DNA of 64,000 nucleotides from the NCBI GenBank assembly GCA_977006965.1, contig OZ345360.1, positions 248,001 through 312,000 on the forward strand, read 5' to 3'. A program made the position numbers and the translations under genes. Source of the DNA: Phymatolithon calcareum. Taxonomy: Eukaryota > Rhodophyta > Florideophyceae > Hapalidiales. The notes under the pieces are model-generated. The model was not told the DNA's origin and made no database searches. It was given only the letters and a program-made list of their open reading frames with translations. This document shows, piece after piece, positions 42,496-53,148 of the stretch (position 1 is its first letter; the number at the start of each line of letters is the position of its first letter).

Positions 42496-44874
42496 ATGTA
42501 TCGCCACAGCGAGCCGTTCGTTATTGCTCCTTTTCAGCGGCGTCCCCGTGTGGACGAGGGCTTTGCAGAGGCAACATGGGCCGTGCTGCAGCATGCCATC
42601 CGCGAGATTAATAAGCGACGCACCTCGGACCTTTCTTATGAGGAACTCTATCGGTTTGCGTACAACATGGTCTTGCACAAGCATGGGAAGCATTTGTACA
42701 CTGGTCTGACCAATCTGCTCTCTGAGCACCTTCGCGAAGTCGCCGACCAAATACGCGCTGCTGGGCCTGAAAACTTCCTCTCGGAGGTGCGGACGCAATG
42801 GGCCTGGTTCGAACTCTCTCTTGGTCATGTGCGAGACGTTCTCATGTATATGGACCGCGCTTACGTTAAGCCGCGGAACAAAAAGAGCGTCAATGATCTT
42901 GGTGTTTCACTCTTCCGCGATATCGTTATTCGCGACCCCCAGATTAAGCCGCGTCTGGTGGAAGCCGTACTCGGCAAAATTGACGCTGAGCGCAATGGGG
43001 AGACAATCGATGGCCAGCTTATCCGAGCCATTACCCGTATGCTTGCGGAACTCGGCAACGATGACGATGGCTCCAGCGTATACGTAACGATTTTTGAGGA
43101 CGAATTTCTCAGCAGCACTAAGCAATTCTACGCGCGTGAGGCACAGCAATATCTCGCGGAAAGCACTTGTTCTGAGTATTTGAAAAAGGCTGCTTGCCGG
43201 ATTAAGGAGGAACAGACAAGAGTGGAGTCGTATCTCGAGGTCCAGACAGAATCGAAGGTTGTGGACGTCACGGAGGCCCAGCTTATTTCAAAGTACATGC
43301 GCACGCTCGTGGATATGGATAGCTCGGGTTTGGTGTGGATGTTACGCAATGACAAGGTTTACGATCTGCGGTTGATGCATACTCTATTCCGTAACGTGCC
43401 TGATGGTGACGAAATTTTGCGGACAAACTTGCGCAATGAAGTTCTTCAGCGCGGAAACACGCTGATCAGAGAGGCGCATGAATCGTTTGACCCGCATACT
43501 CTCATTAGCGCCATTCTCGAACTGAAGGAAAAATACGACCGGATATTGAACATATCGTTTTGCGTTCCGACTAGTCTCTACGCTATCGATTCGTTTAACT
43601 CCGCCGCACAACCCCATTCGTCTGTTGGTGGTACAGGTGGTATGATGGACCATGGCTCTGCAGCTCGTCGCGATTCCGCAAGTACATCCGGAGGTGCCGG
43701 AAGCCCACACCGTGAACCAAAAGCAACTCCGGACAAGAAGTATGTAAATACCATCAACGAATCGTTTGAGCGATTTCTCAACAGTTTTCCCAGAGCCGCG
43801 GAATGTTTATCTTTGTACGTGGACAAGTTGATCAGAAGAGATTTCAAGGGAAGCACGGATGATGAAATTGAGGCCAAGCTTGACGCCGTCATGACGTTGT
43901 TCAGATATCTGCACGAAAAAGATGTGTTTGAGAAGTACTTCAAGGTGCATTTGACGCGGCGTTTGTTGGACAGAAACAATTCCACAAACGATATCGAACG
44001 CAGCTTCATCAGTAAGATGAAGAATGAGTGTGGATATCTCTACACTTCGAAAATGGAAGTCATGTTTAACGACATGAAAATGAGCGCCGAATCTTCTCAA
44101 CTATTCCAGCGACACGTGGAGACGGGAGGCATTGACATGCAGGGCGTCGAATTGAATGTCGCCATCCTGACAACTATGAGCTGGCCCATTCCTTCTGTTC
44201 CAATGATCACCCTTCCAGCTGAAGCGGTACACGCCAGCAGCAAGTTTGAGCAGTTTTATCTGGAGAAGCACAATGGTCGCGTGCTCACATGGCAACGGTC
44301 TATGGGCCACGCAGAGTTATTGGCTCGTTTCGGGGGCGGAACACGCGTGGTCGATCTGATCGTACCTGCGAACGCGATGTGTATCCTCATGCTGTACAAC
44401 ACGCGGGAAAGTATGACGTTTAGCGAGGTGCTCACCGCGACGCAAATCCCACTGGAGGAACTCAAGCGAGTTTTGCAAAGTTTGTCGCTTGGAAAGTATC
44501 GAGTGTTGACGAAGAACCCATCCGTCAAAGAGGTGTGTGCGGACGATGTATTTGGCTTCAACGATGCCTTCACCTGCCGTAATCGACGAGTGAAGATCCA
44601 GATGATCATCGCGCCGCGAGAACCTGTGCAGAGCCAAATGCGAGCGCGTATTTACGATGACCGAAAACCGCTGATTGAGGCAGCTATTGTGCGGGTGATG
44701 AAGGCAAGTAGAATCATGGACCATAACAAGCTCATCATTGAGGTTACCAATCAACTCATGTCAAGGTTTCAACCAAATCCTCAGGACATTAAGCGTAGAA
44801 TTGAAAGCCTTGTTGAACGCGAGTTTCTCGAAAGGAAGGATGGCCAGAGGCAGGTGTATCAGTACATTGTATAA
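42496..44874 (+). CDS. CUL3: Cullin 3, scaffold of CRL3 ubiquitin ligases
   Basis: 792 aa from the ATG at 42496 (MYRHSEPFVIAPFQRRPRVD); the frame is open to 42367, but the cullin homology begins at 42496. N-terminal cullin repeats include ATWAVLQHAIREINKR...LSYEELYRFAYNMVLHKHGK, characteristic of CUL3, which binds BTB adaptors here. A Ser/Gly-rich insert (about residues 375-412) precedes the cullin-homology domain that binds RBX1. The C-terminal winged helix has the neddylation segment EAAIVRVMKASRIMDHNKLI, with the acceptor Lys at about 736, and ends YQYIV. Human CUL3 is 768 aa, so this is full length. Single exon. Acts in the nucleus and cytosol in protein degradation. Confidence 0.93.
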   Translation: MYRHSEPFVIAPFQRRPRVDEGFAEATWAVLQHAIREINKRRTSDLSYEELYRFAYNMVLHKHGKHLYTGLTNLLSEHLREVADQIRAAGPENFLSEVRTQWAWFELSLGHVRDVLMYMDRAYVKPRNKKSVNDLGVSLFRDIVIRDPQIKPRLVEAVLGKIDAERNGETIDGQLIRAITRMLAELGNDDDGSSVYVTIFEDEFLSSTKQFYAREAQQYLAESTCSEYLKKAACRIKEEQTRVESYLEVQTESKVVDVTEAQLISKYMRTLVDMDSSGLVWMLRNDKVYDLRLMHTLFRNVPDGDEILRTNLRNEVLQRGNTLIREAHESFDPHTLISAILELKEKYDRILNISFCVPTSLYAIDSFNSAAQPHSSVGGTGGMMDHGSAARRDSASTSGGAGSPHREPKATPDKKYVNTINESFERFLNSFPRAAECLSLYVDKLIRRDFKGSTDDEIEAKLDAVMTLFRYLHEKDVFEKYFKVHLTRRLLDRNNSTNDIERSFISKMKNECGYLYTSKMEVMFNDMKMSAESSQLFQRHVETGGIDMQGVELNVAILTTMSWPIPSVPMITLPAEAVHASSKFEQFYLEKHNGRVLTWQRSMGHAELLARFGGGTRVVDLIVPANAMCILMLYNTRESMTFSEVLTATQIPLEELKRVLQSLSLGKYRVLTKNPSVKEVCADDVFGFNDAFTCRNRRVKIQMIIAPREPVQSQMRARIYDDRKPLIEAAIVRVMKASRIMDHNKLIIEVTNQLMSRFQPNPQDIKRRIESLVEREFLERKDGQRQVYQYIV

Positions 44875-44902
44875 CGGAAGATAGACGTCCATAAATTATG
44901 TA

Positions 44903-44921
44903 AAGGCACCTTCGGTGCCTT
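44903..44921. terminator. Perfect hairpin just after CUL3
   Basis: AAGGCACC-TTC-GGTGCCTT: 8-bp perfect stem with a 3-nt loop, 29 bp after the CUL3 stop. In a eukaryote this could be a 3'-UTR stem. A termination role is not implied by the family and is only positional. Confidence 0.3.
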
Positions 44922-45002
44922 GGTCAGGAACCGCGCTGTTAGCTAGTGTATGTCCAAATTTATGCGCGCGCACGACACGGCTGCGATCATGCCCACGCTA
45001 CG

Positions 45003-47044
45003 TCACTGCGCTATCTTCAAACCGTCCATGCGCGGGGGTCTTGTGCCGTTGCCTGCGCCTCCGTTCGTGTGCTGCACTCTTTCGTTAATACAATACGGAC
45101 ACATCACTGGGTCGTAGTTTAGCGGTTCATCGTCGATGTCTCCATGGCGAAAGCATGCAACAATCGGACAGCAATTCTCAATGAGCTGGTGGAGTAGCAC
45201 CTCGGCACGCCTCTTTGACATGTTTAGGTCACTAAAAGGCTTCTGCAAGGAGGTTTGATAATGGATCGTACCGCTACCAAGGCAAGATGGATCGCTTGAT
45301 GCGATAGCATACTTGATTCCCCTTCGCGCGCGCGCGTCAGCGGTCTTATTTTTTTGGGACGGCGCAGTATCCAAATGCATTCTATGAGAACCTCGAGTGG
45401 CATGATTTGTTCAATAAGAGTCCACAGTTTCGTTTTCAAACCGGACTCCTCCATCGAAATATGTTTCGTGCATAACGACAAGAATGTCGAAGTCCGGCTA
45501 GACGCAGTGTACACATTCGAACTAGCGAAAGAAGGAAGAGGCATGTTTGAGGAATTATGCAGACGAAACAACTCCGAGGGCTGCCGCCAACCTTTTCGAA
45601 CTCGCCTTCTCCAAACATTAGTTCCTCCCATGGACGCATTGCTCAGGTGCTTGCTTTTCATGACGATCTCAAGCTCTTGATGTGCCGACACAACATGCTT
45701 CGAGTCAATTCTGGTCTCTGTTCCGAAGCAGAGCAAGATCAAAGCGTTCGCCCCCACCGAGCATTTCGTCTGTGTTGCCTTGGTATGCAGTAGTCTTTTG
45801 CTTTGCGCAAGCCCGGAGCTACTTTTCTCGAGGCTTTTTCAGTAGATTACAGACTTGCGTAGTTTGTCCAATAGACGGTCAGACTCAGCCCCGAGCTGTC
45901 AGATCCGCAGCCAGTTGAGCGATGCAAGCTGTAATGTTTGTTCCTGGGCTTCAGCGTAAGCAATCTATGAGGGTGCTGCTGACTAGCAAAAGATCCTCCA
46001 GCGCTTTTTCCGTGTCCAGTCTGTCTTCTCCTTCAAGTTCGTATCCCGAAAGTGTGCGTTCCAGAGTCGCCATATGCTGTCGAGCACTGTTTCCGAATTT
46101 TTTGGCGTGCTTGTTCTGGACACCTGTGCAAATTTTCCACAGGGTCACCTGCCATTGTCAAAAATTTTGACCGAAGAGATGTGCTTCACTGCTTCTCCAA
46201 ACTGTTCCCTGTTCTCCATTTCGGCGATGTCTCTTCTTCTATAATGCACTTTTGCATGTTCTTGCCTTCCAGCGGCTCGTTGAGGTAGGCACGTTCTCTC
46301 GCTTTTGTCCATTTAAGCATTTTGAAGGCTAAGATTTCCCGCCGTTGTCTGACAGCTTGGATCCGGCACATGAGGCGAAGTCTGTCTGTCCTTCCTCGAG
46401 CTACTGGCCCCAAAACTATTTCATTGATGGCATACTGTACGTTTTGTGTCCACGGTGTTAGGTGCAGTGAGTACTCCCAGCGCAGCTGATACCGTATATA
46501 TCTGTATGCATTTCTGGCTGGTAAGTCCTTTCTTGAACACTCCCAGTGCGCGTAACTCGAATACGGCGGTCCTTGCCTTCTATAGGCGTTGTACCATTTG
46601 CGTTTCAGAGACACCTCAGGGATACTCCAAAGTAAGTGACCTTCGGAACGTGTGCCAGGACCTCGTTGAGAGCTTGAATATCTCGTTCGATGTTTCCTCT
46701 GATTCTAGAATCTCGCTCTTCCTTTCTTTCGTATTCCAAGTCGTCCCTCGCTCTTGGGTCCAAGGGGTAGCTATGTCCAACAGGCCTTAATGCAAGGGGA
46801 GATTTCGCAAAGAAGAGAACATCGTCTACGAAGAGGATAGACGGAACTTCATCCCAGTCGCTGGTTACCGCACTCATACGCTCGTCGAACTCATGCATGA
46901 ATATGTTGTATAGGTTTGGGCTAAGGGGATCGTTGTGGGATATCCCTGTTCACAAGAAACCATCTCTTATTCGCATCACCAATTGTTTGTTTGTTTGTTT
47001 ATTGCAGGGTATTCGAATTACACAAAGTGTACATTATTCAACAT
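45003..47044 (-). mobile_element. LINE, 3' two thirds (RT core to zinc-knuckle tail)
   Basis: Read on the minus strand: the degenerate RT motif B region (ISHNDPLSPNLYNIFMHEF) near 46900-46960, RT motif C ILFVDDVLFFAKSP near 46800-46840, then a long post-RT region (KWYNAYRRQG...). Last comes a RNase H-like end (KTADARARRGI) and a CCHC-like tail MCPYCINERVQH near 45070-45110. The tail aligns with the plus-strand fragment at 47753-48400, so they are one family. Stops and frameshifts throughout. The 5' part continues beyond the insertion, at 49108-49480. Confidence 0.75.
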
Positions 47045-49107
47045 CTAGTGTCTAGTTTACTAACCACCTCAATTGAGTGTAAATCCCTCAATTGAGGGGC
47101 GATTTCAAAGCTCGAAAAAATCTATAAAACGAAGGCTAAACAGCTCGCTCGCGCCAGATTCAAAAAGTCGGGCTTGTCTTCTGTGTGAGGAGTAGCGGAA
47201 ATACTACCTGAAAATCACATCGTGCTGAGTCAAGAACGAAAATGTGCTGTCTACTCTTAAGAATCAGACATGCTGTGCCGCAGGAAAAAGACTCCCGTCT
47301 ACTGGTCGGTGCAGCCAAACATGCCAAAGAAACGAAGGCGCTTAGTCGAGAAGAATATTGTAGACTATAGGCAGCCATTTACAAGTCAATAGATGTGATT
47401 GGTACGGCTCAGGATGTAATGGAAGAGAAATCGGTGGTCTCGTAAACACGTCACTGCGTGTAAATTGGGTCCTAATTCAGGACCCAGTGAAGAAGATTAA
47501 GATTGAAACCCTCAAGATTGTTAGCCTCAATTCATAAAAGCTTGCTGATGGTGCTTCAGCCTGCTCGGCACCTTGGGCCGAGCCCGCACTGGAAAAGCGT
47601 AGCATTGCCAAGTCCTGCTTACAGTACTCGTACTCGCCAAACTTCATCAGAAAACGCCAATTTTCCTGCTCCATTCGCAACGAAAAGCTAAACAGTTGAC
47701 CAACCAAGCTGCAGCGCAGACCTCAGAAGCACTGGGCGCCCTTTTGGGGGGCGTACACCATATTCGCTAGTTTGCAGACAGAAGGAGCTTCCTCGATGCG
47801 CTGACGGCGCAACGATGGATGTATGGGGAGACGACAAGCTGTCGGATACTATGGGAAGGCTGATTGATGATATGATCACTTGCAAAGCAATTTGGATCCC
47901 AAGCTGCTGTGGGATCCCTGGGAACGAAAAAAACGGACGACCTTGCACGAAGAGGCATTGCGGAGTCAACTCTGGTGACGCATCAAAATATACCCTTAAC
48001 CATAGAATCTGCGCGGTCGACTGTCAATCGGCACCAGTCGACAAAGCTTAGTAGTATGCAGTTGTTACCCTCAGAGCGCAATATAAGCCACAGGCGTGCT
48101 GAAACTGCTCTCAATCAACTTGCCGCACTATGTTGCTCGCTGGTAACAGTTTTTCAAGATGTTCCCGTTGAATACGACCCTATATGCAAGACCTGCTCTG
48201 TGGGAACCAAGGAGACCGTGGAGCATCAACTCCTACGCTGTAGTGGACAGAATCTATCAAGGCGCCAGAGCATTGGTAGAGTTGTCACCAAAACGGTGGA
48301 GGAAATATGCAATGAGAAACGGGTCGAAGTACTCAAGTTCGTGGACAATGAGAGGCTGTTTGAAAACATCCGAAAAATCTTAGAGGGCGTAGCGAATAGA
48401 GCGCCCAAAAGTGCGCCCAGTGCTTCTGAGGTCTGCGCTGCAGCTTGGTTGGTCAACTGTTTAGCTTTTCGTTGCGAATGGAGCAGGAAAATTGGCGTTT
48501 TCTGATGAAGTTTGGCGAGTACGAGTACTGTAAGCAGGACTTGGCAATGCTACGCTTTTCCAGTGCGGGCTCGGCCCAAGGTGCCGAGCGGGCTGAAGCA
48601 CCATCAGCAAGCTTTTATGAATTGAGGCTAACAATCTTGAGGGTTTCAATCTTAATCTTCTTCACTGGGTCCTGAATTAGGACCCAATTTACGCGCAGTG
48701 ACGTGTTTACGAGACCACCGATTTCTCTTCCATTACATCCTGAGCCGTACCAATCACATCTTTTGACTTGTAAATGGCTGCCTATAGTCTACAACATTCT
48801 TCTCGACTAAGCGCCTTCGTTTCTTTGGCATGTTTGGCTGCACCGATCAGTAGACGGGAGTCTTTTTCTTGCGGCACAGCATGTCTGATTCTTAAGAGTA
48901 GACAGCACATTTTCGTTCTTAACTCAGCACGATGTGATTTTCAGGTAGTATTTCCGCTACTCCTCACACAGAAGACAAGCCCGACTTTTTGAATCTGGCG
49001 CGAGCGAGCTGTTTAGCCTTCGTTTTATAGATTTTTTCGAGCTTTGAAATCGCCCCTCAATTGAGGGATTTACACTCAATTGAGGTGGTTAGTAAACTAG
49101 ACACTAG
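47045..49107. mobile_element. Fold-back piggyBac-like element, copy 2
   Basis: Two arms of about 708 bp (47045-47752 and 48401-49107) are near-identical inverted copies. Each arm begins CTAGTGTCTAGTTTACTAAC with two CTCAATTGAG-type palindromes (the outer one imperfect), exactly like the 26.1-kb element, and then encodes the N-terminal part of the same transposase with stops. The arms enclose 648 bp of LINE tail. It is bounded by CTAG (47045-47048, 49104-49107). The uninterrupted LINE copy at about 25795 has one CTGG at that position, showing a 4-bp target duplication. Confidence 0.85.
47753..48400 (+). mobile_element. LINE 3' tail captured between the fold-back arms
   Basis: Encodes a RNase H-like end, split by a frameshift in an A-run near 47928 (WIPSCCGIPGNEK then TDDLARRGIAES). 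The retroelement zinc-knuckle pattern CKTCSVGTKETVEHQLLRC follows at about 48185-48244. Orientation is opposite to the host LINE. It is the same family as 45003-45380. Confidence 0.75.
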
Positions 49108-49480
49108 GGGTCCTCTAAATGATCCATTCCTGGTACTCGCGTATCTGCTTCGCGCTAGTACTGCTGCACACCACTCCACGGCGACATCCCAATTGTTGAT
49201 ATCCAGGATGGTGTTAGGAACCCCTCAGCCATTGCGCACACATCGGGAAGCAATACTTGCTTCATTCTGTTCACGAAATGCTCTCTTGGGACTGTGTCGT
49301 GGGCAGCCTTGAGGTTCAGTACTGCAACTATATATTGCTCCTGCGCCATGGATTGTGGCATGGAGTTTTGCTATCTTAAGAATCACCTAACGCAGTGCAT
49401 TTTTTCCTGTTTCATGTCACGCTGGCATCCCTGGAACATACTGTACGACAGACCAGGAGGGATCTGTCACGAAGAAGAGG
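49108..49480 (-). mobile_element. LINE, RT motif A segment
   Basis: The minus-strand frame 49155-49361 reads YIVAVLNLKAAHDTVPREHF, the RT motif A block (normally DLK-AYDTVPR; the first Asp is now Asn). It lies immediately 5' of the fold-back insertion and continues into 47044-45003 on the other side, so it belongs to the same LINE copy. Confidence 0.75.
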
Positions 49481-49489
49481 AGGAGAGAG

Positions 49490-49910
49490 GAAACAATTAA
49501 GGTATGGGAAAAGGAAGAAGAAGGTAGATCAATGAAGATTCCTATTGAAGGCAAGCTACCAGGGATCCTTTACATAGGAGAAAGAACAGCACGTTTAAGG
49601 CGCCTAAGGCTGACATTCAACCGAGCACCCCCTTGGAGGAAATCAGTGTTGGGTGCTTACTGTGGGATTACCGCGGTGATCGAACTAGTCGCCTTACAAC
49701 GTACTCTAGCGTCGTCGAAGATGAGTACAGAAATTGAGTTTGAGTGCAAGAGACTCACAGGAGCTCTTGTTGGGAGAAAATTACGAATCAAGAACGTTTT
49801 GAGTAGCCAGACGACTTTAGCGTAGAGATTATCGCAAGAGCTGCCCCGTTACTCCAAGGTGAGGCTTTGGGAGCTCTCAAAATAAAATCATCAAATATCC
49901 CCCCATACTG
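49490..49910 (+). repeat. LINE-derived repeat A, copy
   Basis: Collinear with 29570-30010. It retains a mostly open frame encoding LYIGERTARLRRLRLTFNRA and PPWRKSVLGAYCGIT, which matches RDRTTRLRCLRLIFSRAPVW in the 22.4-kb LINE. Ends at TCATCAAATATCCCC, like the copies at 30000 and 55735. Confidence 0.75.
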
Positions 49911-50167
49911 TACGATATGTGGATCGTCAACAAAGGCGTTCGTTAGCTCAAAATCCATACCAATCCGCAATACGGTGCTGCCCTTCCGAAAGACAGCCCC
50001 TTTGCGCCCTGCACTATTTTCAATCCTAGCTGCAATACTGTCTGAAGTGGTCGAAAATGACGAGATTATGTCGAAAGTAAATGATTGAGCGAAGCACAGG
50101 AGTGGAAAAAGGGAGAGCAGTGTAAATTCTAAAACTCGATCGCAAGGGCGGACGAACAATCTGTTGT

Positions 50168-51475
50168 TTACCCTACTAAAATAGAAACGTTCACATCAAG
50201 GACTGAGTCCTCGCCATCTTCAGCGGCCAGCAAACGTGCGAGAGAAATCCATACCTTGGCATTCTCCTTCTTTACATGTGCCGCATCGCCTGTCTTTTTC
50301 ACGTACTCAGTAGCACGGAATGTTGGAATCGCAGAAAATATCATCTGAAAGCGTCAACTAATCGTTGTTAGAGTCCGCCTTCGCCAGCGACGCTAAAGAG
50401 TAAAGAGATCGTTGACAAGTTTCAGCTTACCTCTGGCGTATTCACCGCAACACTAAGAAGGGAACAAGTTTCACGGATGTGAGTGATGTAGTACAGCATG
50501 CCGGATGAATCATTTGAAATGGAGTATACATACATATTGTGAGCATAAGCTCAGGTCAATAGGGGGATTGCAAGGCACTTGGAATAGATCAATGTATATC
50601 ACGTTTTCCGTATCAGTTCCCTCATACGAGTTGTCCGTGCGAATAGTATCGGCGATCAAATAATTCGTCCCGACAGGCAGTTGCTTCCCGGACAACGAAA
50701 GCCTTGTCATTTTCTTCATTTCCGATACCCAATGCGATTTCTTCTTTGTTACTTCAAGTTTCGATATCGCTCTGCCGTCTACTTGAAGATATTGCCGTGC
50801 TGGGTAGTAGGATGCGCCAATGGCAGAAAGAAAAACACAAAACCCAAATATTTCATTGCTCACTGCCACTTTGAAGCACACTGCCCAATCTTTATCTTCC
50901 TCGGCGAAGAAGATGTGACAGGCAGGTGTGTAGAGAGCATCATTGATGGCTTCGCTGGCGCACTTCCACACTTGCTTATCGAGATCCTTTAGCACTTGTC
51001 CATAGGACACCATTTCTGCAAGACATTGTAGCGCCTCCATGAGTTCTGAAGGGCTATGTTCTTTCTTCACACTTGCAGGGATGCATCCGTCAATATCTGA
51101 GAGAATGGTGTCTTCGGTGTTGATGGCATCCCACTGTATCAAATTCTCAGTTTTGTTCGAGTCAATTGAGGTTTTCAAGGATATAACCTGAACCACAGAC
51201 TGATTTGTCCTATTGTTTTTGTCTTTGGATTTGCGATTGAGGCTTTTCCTGACCGAACCTCGCTTCAATTGGTCCTTGATATACACATTGCGTCGTCCAA
51301 ACGCACTTCTGTACATCATTCCCATAGTATGTGCAGTCCGTGGGTCAGCACTGCCGCGCTTTTCAAGCCGTTTGCTGTCTGAGATGGGCAGTGCATCCAT
51401 CAAAACCTGCGGCAGTAGGATGAAGCATAGCAAACAGATGAAGAAAAAACAGCGGCAGAACATGATTTGTTTCAA
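50168..51475 (-). CDS. Secreted protein of unknown family, multi-exon
   Basis: The first exon, from the ATG at 51475, encodes a strong signal peptide (CFFFICLLCFILLP), then SKRLEKRGSADP with dibasic sites where a processing protease could cut, a basic stretch, and a Cys-containing globular region (about residues 125-310). Downstream, 50550-50431 is an open exon (AYAHNMYVYSISNDSSGMLY). The following intron 50430-50345 has donor GTAAGC and acceptor TTTCAG, and the last exon 50344-50168 begins MIFSAIPTFRATEYVKK and ends in TAA. The first exon's own frame runs on to a stop at 50510 and is one frame off from the 50550 exon, so a 1-nt error, frameshift or unseen splice lies near 50550. Family not recognised. 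Confidence 0.5.
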
Positions 51476-51854
51476 CTAGACACATGCCGCAGAGACTGGG
51501 TAGTGGGAGGGATTGCCTAGTATTACCGTTGTGTATCTGTGGTGGTATAATTCACATTTTCGTGTTCACTGGTCAGCCGAATTACATTCTTATTCTATCA
51601 TCGATTCAACTTGCCAAGCAATATGATTTGCGGGTCTTCTTAATAAGCGCCATTTTCTCGACTACAATGCAGTAAAGGGAGACAAGCAAGAAAGACGTTG
51701 AAGAAATTAACGAAATCGAAAAAATCAACACAGCCTCCAAAAACATTGTACAGTCTGCAAACTCTCTACTCTACGCTTTTAATCAAAAAGTACTTTGTCG
51801 CAGAAACCGTCCCAGCACGGGCTTATTGGCAACATTCCTTGCGCCTTAGCATGG

Positions 51855-52244
51855 AGAAGTGCATTCATTGAAGCAGCCAGTGGTTTTTCCACTGCATTCT
51901 GTCGTTGACGAGTTGTAGGACGGCTTGTGCATCCAGATCAATACGTCAACAGCAGTATGCAGTACTCCAATGGTGATCGGAGACACAAAGACACGTAATC
52001 TGGACTTGTGTGCTGCGCAGAAGGGACCGGAGCTTTGTGATGATTTATGGACTACATAGAGTGCGCAAAGTGGAAGAGATGCATCGACTGTCACAACTTT
52101 TGCCGCCAAGTTACATAAGTTACAGCTGTGCTATATGGCCCCACATTGAGTGGAATCTCTGTACCTTTCAACTCCATCGTTTTTGCATATGTTTATAGCA
52201 AAATTAACGGATGAAATGACCGGATCTCGACGCATTTAGTCGGA
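51855..52244 (+). repeat. Dispersed repeat B, uninterrupted copy
   Basis: About 390 bp matching 62207-62267 plus 62656-63010 in order: GTTTTTCCACTGCAT, CAGTATGC--TACT---ATGGT, GACTTGTGTGCTG, GTGCAAAGTGGAA-AGATG, GAGTGGAAT-TCTGT, ATGAAATGACCGG-TCTC. It serves as the empty-site reference for the MITE at 62268. Confidence 0.8.
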
Positions 52245-52451
52245 GTGGGTCAATGGATGCAGGGCTATGGGCCTCTGCTCGAGATCTATGTTGCAACGTT
52301 CATGATGCGCTTGATCTCTCGTAGTCATCATGTGATGCCATGCTGTCGCTGAACACCCACATTTCTGTAAAACCCCACGATGTTTTACAGGCGGCAAGTC
52401 GCAAAGTAGGAAACGGCGACATCTACCTCGGAAATCCGCACTCCCCGGGCC

Positions 52452-53006
52452 ATGCAAAACAGAGTGCATGCTCTGGAAACGAATCGACGGCCTCCCGGCG
52501 ACTCCGCTGCAAGAATCAACCACGACACGCTCACTGTGTTCAATGAATTTCCACCGTGTCGCATCGGTGCAGCCATAAACCCCTGCCTTGGGGGTATCGA
52601 AAGCCCCGCTGCAGGCAATGCAGAAAACCCGAACAGTAACACTGCGCTTAGTCCGGGTCCCATCATCGTTATCGACGACCTGTCCTACCCTCCAGGCATC
52701 CAAAAAGTCGGAGCGCGGCTGGGGCCGACAAGCGGCACTCCGGCTGGCAATGCAAACGATGTTATTAACCTTGTAACCGATTCTGAAGGCGAAGGGAGAC
52801 CCGCCACCTATTCGCAGTCAGCAGGGCCAAAGCCCTGTCAGCCTTGTCAGCCCTGTGCCCCCTCCTCGTACTCCAGTGATTTCCGTTCGTTCGTCGAGTC
52901 TATTGGAACGCATTTAGGCGAGCCAAGATCTACCAGACCAGGCGCTATGCAAACCCTTGCAGACTCCATCACTGCTTTTCGCTTCTGCCACGAGTTCGGA
53001 ATATAG
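52452..53006 (+). CDS. Hypothetical protein with SUMO-interacting-like motifs
   Basis: 184 aa from the ATG at 52452, low in complexity. Two short hydrophobic-acidic cores look like SUMO-interacting motifs: PIIVIDDLS (about residue 70) and VINLVTDSEGEG (about 103-114). A Cys-Pro run (KPCQPCQPCAP) follows. In the alternative frame after about 52950, reading continues SEYRTKGPAHMGYTARVAEEI, so the 3' end may be spliced or frameshifted into the next gene at 53149. Function unknown; a nuclear protein is suggested only by the motifs. Confidence 0.4.
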   Translation: MQNRVHALETNRRPPGDSAARINHDTLTVFNEFPPCRIGAAINPCLGGIESPAAGNAENPNSNTALSPGPIIVIDDLSYPPGIQKVGARLGPTSGTPAGNANDVINLVTDSEGEGRPATYSQSAGPKPCQPCQPCAPSSYSSDFRSFVESIGTHLGEPRSTRPGAMQTLADSITAFRFCHEFGI

Positions 53007-53148
53007 AACCAAAGGTCCTGCGCATATGGGATACACTGCTCGTGTGGCGGAAGAAATTAAAGCTAACCCGAGAGATGACATTCCTCTGTGTCTCCCATTA
53101 GATTGAAGATTATTTTCTGCGCCGCGCAAAAATGACAGAAAAGGCGAC

